This document shows, piece by piece, positions 1-4,993 of a stretch of 5,879 bases of DNA; position 1 is the stretch's first letter, and each line of letters starts with the position of its first letter. Under the pieces are notes generated by a model. That model was not told where the DNA came from and made no database searches. It saw only the letters and a program-made list of their open reading frames with translations. Origin of the DNA: Gemmatimonadota bacterium (GTDB lineage: Bacteria; Gemmatimonadota; Gemmatimonadetes; Palauibacterales; Palauibacteraceae); contig JAOTWC010000100.1 of the NCBI GenBank assembly GCA_029863105.1, positions 1-5,879 on the forward strand, in the 5' to 3' direction. The position numbers and the translations under genes are program-made.

Positions 1-570
1 GTACTTGATCCGGCACCGATTCGTCTGTTCGAGTTTGGGCACGCGCTCCGATATGACGATCGCCTTGCTGAGGCATTGGAAGTGTATCGTCTCGGGACCA
101 CTTTGAATGCCGACATGTCACTTCCTCGCCTTTGGCTAGGCATCTGGAAATCGAGTATTGCCGCGGGCCAGGTTCAGGAGTCGATCAAGCTGGGCGATGC
201 TCTGATTCAGGGACTCCGCGAATGGCCGGGAGGGTTGCCAAGACCCACTCACGCTGAGATGGAGTCTTTTGTCGCAGGCATTGTTGCTGGCGACTTGACT
301 CGGGTCCCGATGAATATGTACGGATTGATGTGGCCGGAGCACTGGATGTTGGTGGGCCAACCGGACAGCGCGATTGCGGCGCTCTATCGGTATGACATGC
401 AGGACTCGATTCCTTACAATGCCGGCATCTGGCATCCGGTATTTGATTCCCTGCGGTACGGCCCCGAACTCCAAGCCTTGTTGGAGCCGAGGGGTCTGGC
501 AGGAGTCCAGGCCCGCCGTACTTCGATGGCGGCTCGGACTCGCCCTTTGATCCTCGGAAACACTCCCTGA
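1..570 (+). CDS. C-terminal part of a TPR-like regulatory protein (5' end outside window)
   Basis: The frame is open from base 1 to the TGA at 568-570, giving 189 residues with no convincing start, so this is the 3' end of a longer gene. The TTG at 76 lies inside a continuous helical repeat and is not a likely start. The sequence is rich in paired-helix segments with Ala/Leu/Tyr spacing (FGHALRYDDRLAEALEVYR, then GQVQESIKLGDAL, then GQPDSAIAALYRY), as in tetratricopeptide repeats. It closes with HPVFDSLRYGPELQALLEPRGL. Tails of the form 'P-x-FD-x-LR-x-x-P-x-x-x-x-LL' are common at the C-termini of TPR regions attached to serine/threonine kinases, adenylate cyclases or winged-helix regulators. 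No kinase or DNA-binding domain lies inside the window, so the full architecture is unknown. The last 20 or so residues (Arg/Thr-rich) look unstructured. If the tRNA remnant at 755-798 is an attachment site, this gene is cargo of the inserted element. Its third-position GC appears modestly lower than that of genes to the right. Confidence 0.7.
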   Translation, partial: VLDPAPIRLFEFGHALRYDDRLAEALEVYRLGTTLNADMSLPRLWLGIWKSSIAAGQVQESIKLGDALIQGLREWPGGLPRPTHAEMESFVAGIVAGDLTRVPMNMYGLMWPEHWMLVGQPDSAIAALYRYDMQDSIPYNAGIWHPVFDSLRYGPELQALLEPRGLAGVQARRTSMAARTRPLILGNTP

Positions 571-754
571 AGGCTGGGGCGTGGAGAAATCCCAAGTCTA
601 GTCCCAGCAGCGCAAGTTCCCTTGTGTCCGTACTGTGCCCGACGCAAGAATACTGTAGAGAAAGATTACGGGTATTGTGAACAGGAAAGAGCCCAATCCG
701 TTGATTTTCCGCGACTACAGAAAAGCCAGGTGCCTGTAGAGAATCGGGCTGCGC
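571..754. other. Gene-free, AT-richer stretch next to the tRNA remnant
   Basis: I see no convincing gene here. The 60 bases at 661-720 contain 27 G/C by hand count (45 percent), against 38 of 60 at 4441-4500. The decamer CTGTAGAGAA occurs at 653-662 and again at 734-743, and its core CTGTAG is inverted (CTACAG) at 715-720. The hexamer GCGACT occurs at 711-716 and at 753-758, the second copy running into the tRNA remnant. Short repeats beside an attachment core suit integrase arm-binding sites, but that role is only inferred. Confidence 0.4.
653..743. repeat. Short repeats CTGTAGAGAA (two direct copies, one inverted core)
   Basis: Direct copies of CTGTAGAGAA lie at 653-662 and 734-743, 81 bases apart start to start. 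CTACAG, the reverse complement of the repeat core, lies at 715-720, so 715-720 and 734-739 form a small inverted repeat around 13 bases. A 10-base repeat in under 100 bases is somewhat unlikely by chance. Arm-type sites of tyrosine recombinases have this size and position, but no integrase gene is in view. Confidence 0.35.
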
Positions 755-798
755 GACTCATAATCCCAAGGTCGCTGGTTCGAGTCCTGCCGGGCCCA
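755..798 (+). pseudogene. Truncated tRNA-Met (CAT), 3' half only: candidate attachment site
   Basis: The sequence reads as a tRNA from the anticodon arm to the discriminator base. The anticodon loop CTCATAA is at 757-763 with anticodon CAT at 759-761. A T arm follows with loop TTCGAGT at 779-785, and the 3' acceptor strand CGGGCCC is at 791-797 with discriminator A798. CCA is not encoded. The matching 5' acceptor strand, expected as GGGCCCG, and a D arm are absent in the roughly 80 bases upstream. The 5' side of the anticodon stem (752-756, CGCGA) fails to pair with TCCCA (764-768) at two of five positions, so tRNA identity stops near 755. The T stem (774-778 with 786-790) has a T-T mismatch at 776/788. 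The piece is therefore not a working tRNA. A 3' tRNA half of about 44 bases is the usual identity block left at the distal end of an element inserted into a tRNA gene by a tyrosine recombinase. Confidence 0.75.
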
Positions 799-844
799 TG
801 GAGATCTCAGGTTGTTTGGCCGCCGAGCCGTCCCGAGCTGCCGC

Positions 845-1501
845 TCACTTCGTCTTGAAGTCGATCTGCTGCAGCGTCCAGACCCCAACTGGCTTGTCAC
901 GGTTCATTGCTGGAGAGAACCGCATTCGATCGGCCACCTCCAGCGCCACTGCATCGAACTGTGGGTAGCCACTCGATTTTGTGACCTGGCTGTTGATCGG
1001 TGTGCCCGTCTCGTCAACGAAGATGTAGAGGACGACGCTTCCGCCGATCCCCGCTTCCTTGAGCATCGACGGATAACGCTGCTCAAGAAGTCGAGTGATC
1101 TCCCTGTCGTTCGTGCGCCGCGGCTCCACATCACGCGGGATGTAGGCCGGAACATCCGAGGGACGCGCACCTGCCGGCGGCGGCGGGAGATTCTCGACCG
1201 GATTGTGAACAAAGTCGGTCGGATCGATCGTGATGTTCTCATCGATCAACGAATGGTCGACGCGTGGCATGGCGGGACGAGAGATATCGTCGGGCGGAGG
1301 CGGAATTCTGACTTCAGGTGGGAGATCAACCGTTTCGATCTCATCGCCCGTGAACCGCATGTCGTCTGCGTCGAGCGTGGGAAAAAATGCGAACAAGGAA
1401 AAGTGGGCTACGACTGCGGCGACGACTCCGACCGACATCCAGTCTTCGCTGCGCGACTTGAATCGATCGTTTGCCGTTACCCATATGGGTGAGGAGCGCA
1501 T
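845..1501 (-). CDS. tonB: TonB family energy transducer
   Basis: TonB carries energy from the inner-membrane ExbB-ExbD proton channel to outer-membrane TonB-dependent receptors. The 218-residue product has a short cytoplasmic tail, one membrane segment at about 22-41 (MSVGVVAAVVAHFSLFAFF) and an acidic/proline-rich periplasmic linker (PPEVRIPPPP at 61-70, LPPPPAG near 105-111). A TonB C-terminal domain spans about 140-215, with the family pattern RYPSML, GGSVVLYIFVDETG, KSSGYPQFD and MRFSPAMNRDKPV. The domain is complete. The frame stays open to 1588, but ATG at 1501 is the start: AGGAGGTGA lies just upstream on the minus strand (1506-1514), with 7 bases between AGGAGG and the ATG. The linker is short for a TonB (about 100 residues). 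No exbB or exbD is adjacent, so it must use a channel encoded elsewhere. The gene ends about 47 bases from the tRNA remnant, pointing toward it. Confidence 0.93.
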   Translation of the reverse strand: MRSSPIWVTANDRFKSRSEDWMSVGVVAAVVAHFSLFAFFPTLDADDMRFTGDEIETVDLPPEVRIPPPPDDISRPAMPRVDHSLIDENITIDPTDFVHNPVENLPPPPAGARPSDVPAYIPRDVEPRRTNDREITRLLEQRYPSMLKEAGIGGSVVLYIFVDETGTPINSQVTKSSGYPQFDAVALEVADRMRFSPAMNRDKPVGVWTLQQIDFKTK

Positions 1502-1505
1502 GGCT

Positions 1506-1514
1506 TCACCTCCT
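1506..1514 (-). promoter_or_regulatory. Near-consensus ribosome binding site of tonB
   Basis: The minus strand reads AGGAGGTGA here, almost the full anti-16S match, followed by AGCC and the ATG at 1501. It decides the start of tonB against a 29-codon longer frame beginning at 1588. Confidence 0.85.
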
Positions 1515-1544
1515 GGTCGGCGCGTCAGAACACTACCAGCCGCC

Positions 1545-1574
1545 AAAATAGCCAGCGAAACACCCCCGGAGCAA
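1545..1574 (-). promoter_or_regulatory. Possible sigma-70-like promoter for tonB
   Basis: On the minus strand, TTGCTC (1574-1569) is followed after 18 bases by TATTTT (1550-1545), which lies about 45 bases upstream of the tonB start. It resembles -35 and -10 boxes but matches consensus imperfectly. The region is otherwise GC-rich, which makes the A/T box stand out. This is a visual match only. Confidence 0.3.
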
Positions 1575-1625
1575 TTACCGTCAGGCACGACTCGGGTTCG
1601 CGGTCGGACTGACTGTCGCCCACCG

Positions 1626-1653
1626 GCGGGGGCCGGTCGGGCCCGGCCCCCGC
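1626..1653 (-). terminator. Strong GC hairpin downstream of the SRPBCC gene
   Basis: GCGGGGGCCGG (1626-1636) and CCGGCCCCCGC (1643-1653) form a perfect 11-base-pair stem around the loop TCGGGC. No T-run follows on either strand, so it is not a classical intrinsic terminator, but it sits after the minus-strand SRPBCC/outer-membrane unit and before the tonB leader. It probably ends or stabilises that transcript. Confidence 0.55.
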
Positions 1654-1701
1654 TGCGCGCCTAGCTCGCCGGTGCGATGATCCCGTGGGTGCGAAGGAAT
1701 C

Positions 1702-2172
1702 TCAGATACTCCGACCACACTCCCGAGGGGCGCCGAACAGACCGGCCAGGGCTTCCCGGCGGTAGGCGAAGATCTTCCGCACGTCGGGTCCTACGAGCAG
1801 TCGGTGGACGAGCGGACCGCCGGGAGCGGCATACGTAACCACGTCTCGGCACAATGTGCCGCCGTCGCGTTCGACGAACGTGTGTTCGTGCGACCAGAGC
1901 TGGTAGGGGCCGCGCCGCTGTTCATCAACGAACCGGAAGGGCGGTTCCCACACGGTGATCTCGCTCTGCCAGCGGACGGGTACTCCGTGAATACGCAGCC
2001 GATAGTCGATCCGTGTGCCCTCGCGCATGGCGATCGGGCGAGGCGTCACGACACGAAAGCGCAGCAGCGGCGGCGTGATGCGCTCCAGATTGAACGCGTC
2101 CGCGAAGAACGGAAACACGTCCTCCGGAGGCCTGGGAAGCCATTGCTCGGCTTCCAGCGTGTGCGTCCTCAG
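1702..2172 (-). CDS. SRPBCC (START/Bet v1-like) ligand-binding domain protein
   Basis: The product, about 156 residues, covers one SRPBCC helix-grip domain, a fold that binds hydrophobic ligands in a deep pocket. It opens with the usual first strand and helix (THTLEAEQWLPRPPEDVFPFFADAFNLERITPP), continues with GTRIDYRLRIHGVPVRWQSEI and FVDEQRRGPYQLWSHEHTF, and ends in the C-terminal helix DVRKIFAYRREALAGLF. The pattern W-x-H-x-HTF, then a buried strand and IF-x-YRR, matches stand-alone SRPBCC proteins of the COG4276 type; their ligand is unknown. The start is unclear. The first in-frame standard start upstream is GTG at 2268, but that overlaps the next gene by 100 bases and adds an Arg/Gln-rich stretch that looks out of frame. 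I begin at CTG 2172-2170, which overlaps the upstream gene's TGA (CTGA), with GGAGG 12 bases before it. That would be a rare start and suggests translational coupling. The stop may be affected by a frameshift near 1727-1730. Confidence 0.75.
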   Translation of the reverse strand: MRTHTLEAEQWLPRPPEDVFPFFADAFNLERITPPLLRFRVVTPRPIAMREGTRIDYRLRIHGVPVRWQSEITVWEPPFRFVDEQRRGPYQLWSHEHTFVERDGGTLCRDVVTYAAPGGPLVHRLLVGPDVRKIFAYRREALAGLFGAPRECGRSI

Positions 2173-3086
2173 AACCGGAGACTGCCTCCAAGACGCCAGT
2201 CGGAACCGCTGCGCTTGCTGTCGGCGAAGCCCGAGACGTCTACGCTGACCGCGGTGAACCGGGTCCACAGGTCGAACTGTGTGGGTCCGAAAGCCGGGAA
2301 GACCACGCCGGCGCCCGCTCCGAATGCGAACCCGGTCTCCTTGAGCAGACCCGCACCGAACTCGGGGTTGAACACGGTGTAGGCCAGGCGGCCCGCCACG
2401 TAGGGATGGGCTCCCGGCCTCGCCGCGCCGAAGGTGTATCGAGGCTCCGCGAAGACGCTCCAGTGCGACATCGACTCGTCGGCTCCCGTGAGGCCATGCT
2501 TCGTGAACCCGACGCCGGCCCCGACGCCCGGGCCTCCGACGCCGTCGACGCCGACCTGTACCTCACCGCCGAAGCCCGCATCGATTCCGTCGAGCTCGGA
2601 GCCGCCCGGAGTTGAGACCGCGGGACCGAGTTGCACCCGAAAGCCGGTACCGGACGATCGGATCCGGTCACTGGCGGTCACGCGCATCGCCGGCGCGCCG
2701 CCCAGGGTGACCAGGAGTCGCTCGTCCCGGCCCCAGGTGAGCGAACCCAGGACATTCCGCTCGCACGAGTCGCCGGCAACGGGAAGCTCTCCCCCCGCGG
2801 GAACCAGCATGACCTCGAGGGCGTCGCCGCACCGAACGCTGTAGGCGGATACTCTGCTGCCCACCTGCAATCGGCTCCCGCCAAGGTCCACCACGGCCAG
2901 TCCACTGGCTGCTGTCGTTGCCAGCACGCGCCGGTCGCCCTGCCGGAAGACGACAACGGGAACGTCGGCGACCGGTGCACCGTCGGCCTGGACGCGGACC
3001 ACCATCGAGGCGACATCCTGGCCTCGCGATTCGGCAGGCAGGAGCAAGGCCAGGGTGGCCAGAATGAGAATCGGTGTGCGGCGCAT
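2169..3086 (-). CDS. Secreted outer-membrane beta-barrel-like protein
   Basis: The 305-residue product starts with a Sec signal peptide (RR, then a Leu/Ile/Ala core, cleavage likely after about residue 23, near ESRGQ). ATG 3086 is chosen because AGGA (minus strand, 3097-3094) lies 7 bases upstream; ATG 3104 is possible but lacks as good a site. Residues about 28-70 (VVRVQADGAPVADVPVVVFRQ) look like an Ig-like or carboxypeptidase-regulatory-like beta domain with the 'G-x-P-V-x-x-V' theme. C86 and C108 could form a disulfide. From about residue 150 the chain alternates small, hydrophobic and aromatic residues with Gly-rich turns (GFGGEVQVGVDGVGGPGVGA, then WSVFAEPRYTF, VAGRLAYTVF and FDLWTRFTAVSVDV). 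It ends in LGGSLRF, with the terminal Phe typical of Bam-inserted outer-membrane proteins. Substrate or partner is not recognisable. It is the first gene of a likely two-gene unit with the SRPBCC gene. Confidence 0.72.
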   Translation of the reverse strand: MRRTPILILATLALLLPAESRGQDVASMVVRVQADGAPVADVPVVVFRQGDRRVLATTAASGLAVVDLGGSRLQVGSRVSAYSVRCGDALEVMLVPAGGELPVAGDSCERNVLGSLTWGRDERLLVTLGGAPAMRVTASDRIRSSGTGFRVQLGPAVSTPGGSELDGIDAGFGGEVQVGVDGVGGPGVGAGVGFTKHGLTGADESMSHWSVFAEPRYTFGAARPGAHPYVAGRLAYTVFNPEFGAGLLKETGFAFGAGAGVVFPAFGPTQFDLWTRFTAVSVDVSGFADSKRSGSDWRLGGSLRF

Positions 3087-3380
3087 GGGATCATCCTGAT
3101 TCATGGTCGTCTCGTGCGGCGGATCGGGCCCGCCCGGGCGGTCTTTCCATGCTGCAAACACTGCGCCGGAAGCTCAAGTTCGCCGCGAAACCGGGAAATT
3201 TTGGCATCCCAGTGTGGACTGGGCGCAACATATGGCCGCGCCATGAACCGGAAAAGCAGCCAAATCGATGCGCCATGTCTACGTTTTCGGCTGGTTGGCA
3301 CGCAGGGCATCGGACTTGCTCTATCCGCAGAGCCGGCGGAGGTGTCGCCGCGCATTAAGCAACTACTGGGGAGCATAACG
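3087..3380. promoter_or_regulatory. Divergent intergenic region with inverted repeats
   Basis: These roughly 290 bases separate the minus-strand outer-membrane gene from the plus-strand lipoprotein gene and must hold the start signals for both. A perfect inverted repeat, CCCAGT-GTGG-ACTGGG, lies at 3208-3223. ATGGC-CGC-GCCAT follows at 3232-3244. AAATTTTGG just before (3196-3204) is the most A/T-rich spot. A weak TTGGCA (3295-3300) with TCTATC (3320-3325) could serve the plus-strand gene at a poor 19-base spacing. GGGGAG (3368-3373) is the ribosome binding site of the lipoprotein. The plus frame of that gene is open far upstream, but without coding character. Confidence 0.45.
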
Positions 3381-4007
3381 ATGCACTGGTGGAGAGAGTT
3401 GGTGATCGCCGGATTTGTGACGATAAGCGTGCTCGCGTTCAGCGCGTGCGGCAGCGACGCGACCGGCCCCGGAGGCGGTGGTGGCAACGGCGGGGGCGAG
3501 GTGCCCGAGCTGCCGGAAATTCCGCCGGCCGCGCAGATCTTCCGGGATGACCTCGATTCCGAGAACGGGGGCGTCGGCCAGCTCAACTACGCGACGTGGA
3601 CACACTGGAACGTCGTGGAGGGCTGCGTGGACCTTCACGGACCCGGTTCCCTGAATCCGCTGCCGGGAAATGGGGTCTATATCGACATGGACGGCTCCTG
3701 CGATGATGGGTCCGGAGTTACCGCCGGCACGATGGAGACCAAGCAAGGGTTCGTCCTCGCTCCGGGCAATTACACGTTCGAGCTCCTCATCGCGGGGAAC
3801 AACCAGATCGCGCAGGTCGATACGCTCGCCGTGCGCATCGGGACTGAGCTCAACGTCGAGATCGTGCTGGGCTGGACGGCGCCGCTGGCTCTGATTGACT
3901 TCGACTTCGTGGTCGCCGCGACCACGACGGAGACGATCGAGATGATACACTCCGGTGGTGACGATCAGGGAACGCTGATCGACGCGGTCCGGCTCCGCCG
4001 CAACTAA
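3381..4007 (+). CDS. Lipoprotein with Gly-rich linker and a beta-sandwich-like domain
   Basis: The 208-residue product begins at ATG 3381, which has GGGGAG 7 bases upstream; the same frame is open much further 5' but shows no coding character there. The N-terminus is a lipoprotein signal (hydrophobic core at about 7-19, then AFSAC with C23 as the lipid site; Phe at -3 is unusual). A flexible linker ATGPGGGGGNGGGEVPELPE follows at about 27-46, and then one globular domain to the end. That domain has the order NYATWTHWNVVEGCVDLHG, PGNGVYIDMDGS, AGTMETKQGFVLAPGNYTFE, TLAVRIG and a final GTLIDAVRLRR. This 'WNV-x-x-G-x-VDL ... PGNG-x-Y-x-D-x-DGS ... GNYT' series recurs in PEP-CTERM-type secreted proteins and resembles jelly-roll, carbohydrate-binding-like sandwiches, in which the last strands hold 'ID-x-V-x-L'. 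No PEP-CTERM anchor is present here; the lipid anchor takes its place. Ligand is unknown. C68-type and C-DDG cysteines (EGC, GSC) may pair. Confidence 0.75.
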   Translation: MHWWRELVIAGFVTISVLAFSACGSDATGPGGGGGNGGGEVPELPEIPPAAQIFRDDLDSENGGVGQLNYATWTHWNVVEGCVDLHGPGSLNPLPGNGVYIDMDGSCDDGSGVTAGTMETKQGFVLAPGNYTFELLIAGNNQIAQVDTLAVRIGTELNVEIVLGWTAPLALIDFDFVVAATTTETIEMIHSGGDDQGTLIDAVRLRRN

Positions 4008-4012
4008 CCCCA

Positions 4013-4025
4013 CCGGCTCCGCCGG
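4013..4025 (+). repeat. Small inverted repeat after the first lipoprotein gene
   Basis: CCGGC and GCCGG (4013-4017 and 4021-4025) pair around TCC, starting 6 bases after the stop codon. It lies directly ahead of the larger hairpin at 4034-4074 and may help protect or end the transcript. Confidence 0.35.
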
Positions 4026-4033
4026 CAGCAGCT

Positions 4034-4084
4034 GCTCAGCCTCGACCCGTCCAATGGACCGGTCGGGGCTGAGTGCGTTATTGT
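4034..4084 (+). terminator. Long hairpin, likely terminator of the first lipoprotein gene
   Basis: CTCAGCCTCGACC (4035-4047) pairs with GGTCGGGGCTGAG (4061-4073) through 13 positions with one G-T wobble. Inside, after a C-C mismatch, GTCC (4049-4052) pairs with GGAC (4056-4059) around AAT. The tail TGCGTTATTG is only modestly T-rich. The position, between two genes on the same strand, suits a transcription terminator or attenuator. The second lipoprotein gene may then have its own promoter or depend on read-through. Confidence 0.6.
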
Positions 4085-4122
4085 GGGTCCGTCGCACCGA
4101 TTACCATAGACCGGGAGATCCC

Positions 4123-4929
4123 GTGAACCAACGTCTCGTATGGATACTGACAGTCTCCGTTCTCGCGGCGTGTGGCGGCGCCCGTCAGGCGCCTGCGCCG
4201 ATCTACGACCTGCGTGCCACTCCGGTGCCGCTCGAGTACGCCGCCGAAGTTCGCTCCCTGACCGTGGTGGAAACCCCCGGAGGTGAGCAGGAAATCGCAT
4301 CGACGACGACGATCGTGATGACGATCGCCTATGGAGCGCCGACCTCCGATGGGTTGCCGATCGAGGTCGTCTTCTCGGAGTTCTCGACGGAGGGCCCGGC
4401 GCCCGATCTTTCAGCGATGCTCGGACTGCCATTCCGCGGAATCGTCGGTGAAGGCGGGGAGATCGAGTTGACCGAGACGCCCGATCTCGATGTGCCGGGA
4501 TTCGATGCCGCGAGCCTGCTGCAGGTGATCAATCCGCTCGTGATTCCGCTTCCTCCCAGCGGTCATCCGACCGAGGAGGCCTGGCCGCTTCAGCGATCTC
4601 GCGATCCCGGCGGTGGCCTCACAGGCGAGTCGACCTTCGAGGGAAGCGCCCGGTTTGCGGCCGATACCGTGTGGAACGGGATTCCGACGCGGTGGCTCGT
4701 CGCCTCGGGTGACGTGAAGACGCGGGCGTCAGGGTCTCCGGCCGGAGCACCGGGCGAAGTGGACCTGGATTCGGAAGGAGAGTCCGAGATCAGCTATGCC
4801 TGGGACGCGGCGCGCGGGGTCGTTCTGCACGTCGCCGTGGAGATCGAGTTGGACGGTACCGTCAGCACGCAGGGAATGGTGCTGCCGCTGACGATCGAGA
4901 CCTCCGCAACGTACGACCTGGTCGAGTAG
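4123..4929 (+). CDS. Lipoprotein of unknown function
   Basis: The 268-residue product starts at GTG 4123, chosen because GGGAG (4113-4117) lies 5 bases upstream and the next residues form a clean lipoprotein signal: MNQRLVWILTVSVLAAC, lipobox LAAC with C17 lipidated. The frame runs upstream to 4054 but crosses the hairpin there. The mature part begins with a Pro/Ala-rich spacer (ARQAPAPIYDLRATPVP) and then appears all-beta: YAAEVRSLTVV, a Thr-rich strand (EIASTTTIVMTIAY), FRGIVGEGGEIELTE, a central LPPSGHPTEEAWPL turn, then GESTFEGSARFAAD, and a final pair VLHVAVEIELDGTVS and LPLTIETSATYDLVE. The pattern of a 'goal' strand, a W-x-L turn and a final strand resembles DUF6263-like periplasmic proteins, but I cannot confirm this. 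No catalytic motif is seen. Only one cysteine (C17) remains after the signal. Confidence 0.72.
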   Translation: MNQRLVWILTVSVLAACGGARQAPAPIYDLRATPVPLEYAAEVRSLTVVETPGGEQEIASTTTIVMTIAYGAPTSDGLPIEVVFSEFSTEGPAPDLSAMLGLPFRGIVGEGGEIELTETPDLDVPGFDAASLLQVINPLVIPLPPSGHPTEEAWPLQRSRDPGGGLTGESTFEGSARFAADTVWNGIPTRWLVASGDVKTRASGSPAGAPGEVDLDSEGESEISYAWDAARGVVLHVAVEIELDGTVSTQGMVLPLTIETSATYDLVE

Positions 4930-4974
4930 CCGGAGGGACCGGGACAGCGGCGTTCGTGCCGCCACCGCTCCGGC
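4929..4974 (+). terminator. Possible hairpin after the second lipoprotein gene
   Basis: GCCGGAG (4929-4935), starting on the last base of the stop codon, pairs with CTCCGGC (4968-4974). Inside it GCGGCG (4947-4952) pairs with TGCCGC (4957-4962) around a TTCG loop, with one G-T closing pair. There is no real T-tract, only GATACGTTT after it, so termination may be partial. Confidence 0.4.
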
Positions 4975-4993
4975 GTGATACGTTTGCCGCGTG

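Larger units (their letters stand above)
1..754. mobile_element. Possible right edge of a tRNA-Met-integrated genetic element
   Basis: This is inferred from the 3' tRNA fragment at 755-798. When an element inserts into the 3' part of a plus-strand tRNA gene, the intact gene is rebuilt at the left end, while the displaced 3' half remains at the right end followed by native DNA. That geometry puts everything in the window left of 755 inside the element. The gap next to the fragment is AT-richer than the DNA further right, which fits. No integrase, relaxase or phage gene is visible, so the class and size of the element cannot be given. An old, decayed insertion or a simple tRNA pseudogene would look the same here. 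Confidence 0.4.

Noticed and set aside
801..808. Palindrome GAGATCTC after the tRNA remnant
   Set aside because: An 8-base palindrome is expected by chance and has no partner or context to give it a role.
622..858. Plus-strand 78-residue ORF starting MCPYCARR, with a CxxC pair
   Set aside because: It runs through the tRNA remnant and into the tonB end, has no ribosome binding site, and shows no domain beyond the chance CxxC.
715..900. Minus-strand small ORF containing RQDSNQRPWDYESR
   Set aside because: This peptide is the antisense translation of the tRNA-Met 3' half, a familiar false ORF product. It supports the tRNA reading rather than a gene.
812..1492. Plus-strand 226-residue ORF
   Set aside because: It is antisense to tonB, whose domain structure and ribosome binding site are clear. 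The antisense product is Arg-rich without domain pattern.
2631..3380. Long 5' extension of the plus-strand lipoprotein frame
   Set aside because: It is antisense to the outer-membrane gene and crosses its start region. The lipoprotein signal and ribosome binding site place the true start at 3381.
3363..4097. Minus-strand 244-residue ORF
   Set aside because: It is the mirror frame of the first lipoprotein gene, with many Arg and Asp residues and no motif. GC-rich DNA often gives such open antisense frames.
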